The position numbers and the translations under genes are program-made. From contig JAJRVW010000161.1 in the NCBI GenBank assembly GCA_024277115.1, positions 1-35,024 of the forward strand: 35,024 nucleotides of DNA, written 5' to 3'. Positions 34,577-35,024 of this stretch are shown piece after piece; positions within the stretch are counted from its first letter, which is position 1, and every line of letters starts with the position of its first letter. A model generated the notes under the pieces. The model was not told the origin of the DNA and did no database searches. It saw only the letters and a program-made list of their open reading frames with translations. The stretch comes from Calditrichota bacterium. Its GTDB lineage: Bacteria; Calditrichota; Calditrichia; Calditrichales; J004.

Positions 34577-35024
34577 ACACGTAAGGCAGTAAGGATTATT
34601 GGTTCTATTGATTTCGTGTAGGTAATTAATTTAAACTCTTAATCATGATCATACGCATTAGCTTATTCACTTTTAAGTTAAAAAAAGTATTCTGTAAACT
34701 TTAGTTACCGAATTTAAAAAATGTTCGGCTTTATATGCACTCGGATAAGTCCCAAGTAGTTTAACAGTATATTTCATGACAATGCCCAAATACGCTACTT
34801 TAATTAGAGAAATGAATACAAGAAAGCGAGAAAGAATGAAATACTAAAAAAAAATTGTGGGCCTATTTATAAATAGTTTTTTCTACAAAGTGACTAAAAA
34901 ATATTTTTACTTTATTTGTGTGTGATGTATTTGTGAGAACTTGAATCTATTATTTGCAGGTCGAATGAAAATAAACTATTTTCACGGTCAAGTTTTATAA
35001 ATCAATTTATTTTATCCTTATCTG
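34577..35024 (+). other. Non-coding end of the window after EIIB
   Basis: About 448 AT-rich bases without a convincing gene; only peptides of about 11 codons can be read. A perfect 14-base palindrome CTATTTATAAATAG at 34863-34876 is followed by six T and could be a weak terminator or an operator. No ribosome site or start of an EIIC gene is visible. Confidence 0.4.

Noticed and set aside
1-35024. CRISPR arrays, tRNA or rRNA genes
   Set aside because: No regularly spaced repeats and no cloverleaf or rRNA-like stretches were seen on reading the gaps between genes; a covariance-model search was not possible.

Overview
The window looks like a chromosomal piece of a moderately AT-rich bacterium of the FCB group. 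Calditrichota, KSB1 or Ignavibacteria-like lineages fit best, but no rRNA or other decisive marker is present. The evidence is a secreted protein ending in a YPNPFNP-type (FlgD-like) sorting domain, a TonB-dependent receptor with a carboxypeptidase-regulatory N-terminus followed by a DUF4249 lipoprotein, several lipoproteins paired with small outer-membrane barrels, a TopA with a poly-lysine tail and no zinc fingers visible, and mannose-type PTS proteins with HPr kinase.

Layout. 1-832 (+): 3' part of an M28 metallopeptidase. 881-2005 (-): small barrel and lipoprotein pair. 2095-8277 (-): a topoisomerase IV region read as Xre antitoxin (broken), RES toxin, parE, MNT nucleotidyltransferase, HEPN protein (frameshifted), parC. 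8468-9001 (+): peroxiredoxin-like protein. 9007-12428 (-): barrel plus large lipoprotein operon. 12895-14229 (+): tRNA-hydroxylation U32 protein TrhP. 14320-14973 (-): YigZ/IMPACT protein. 15136-18645 (+): large secreted sortilin/BNR-repeat protein. 18725-24492 (-): two related GT4 glycosyltransferases, one fused to a NAGPA phosphodiester glycosidase domain. 24597-25100 (-): DinB-like protein. 25227-28514 (-): TonB receptor and DUF4249 lipoprotein. 28706-30997 (-): topA, split by an in-frame TAA. 31329-32573 (+): xerC and hpf. 32731-34576 (+): hprK with PTS EIIA and EIIB of the mannose family. The last 450 bases hold no convincing gene.

Genes working together. ParE and ParC form topoisomerase IV; TopA and XerC in the same window also act on DNA topology and chromosome-dimer resolution. 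HprK, EIIA and EIIB are probably translationally coupled and look like a regulatory or incomplete phosphotransfer set, because no EIIC or EIID follows. The TonB receptor and DUF4249 lipoprotein form an outer-membrane uptake pair.

The most striking feature is a set of four small lesions in otherwise well-preserved genes: an in-frame TGA in the Xre antitoxin, a one-base frameshift at the HEPN C-terminus, an in-frame TAA in topA, and an in-frame TAA before a cysteine-rich tail of TrhP. Two lie in toxin-antitoxin-like modules next to and inside the parE-parC operon. They could be real mutations, recoding events or sequence errors; the window alone cannot decide.
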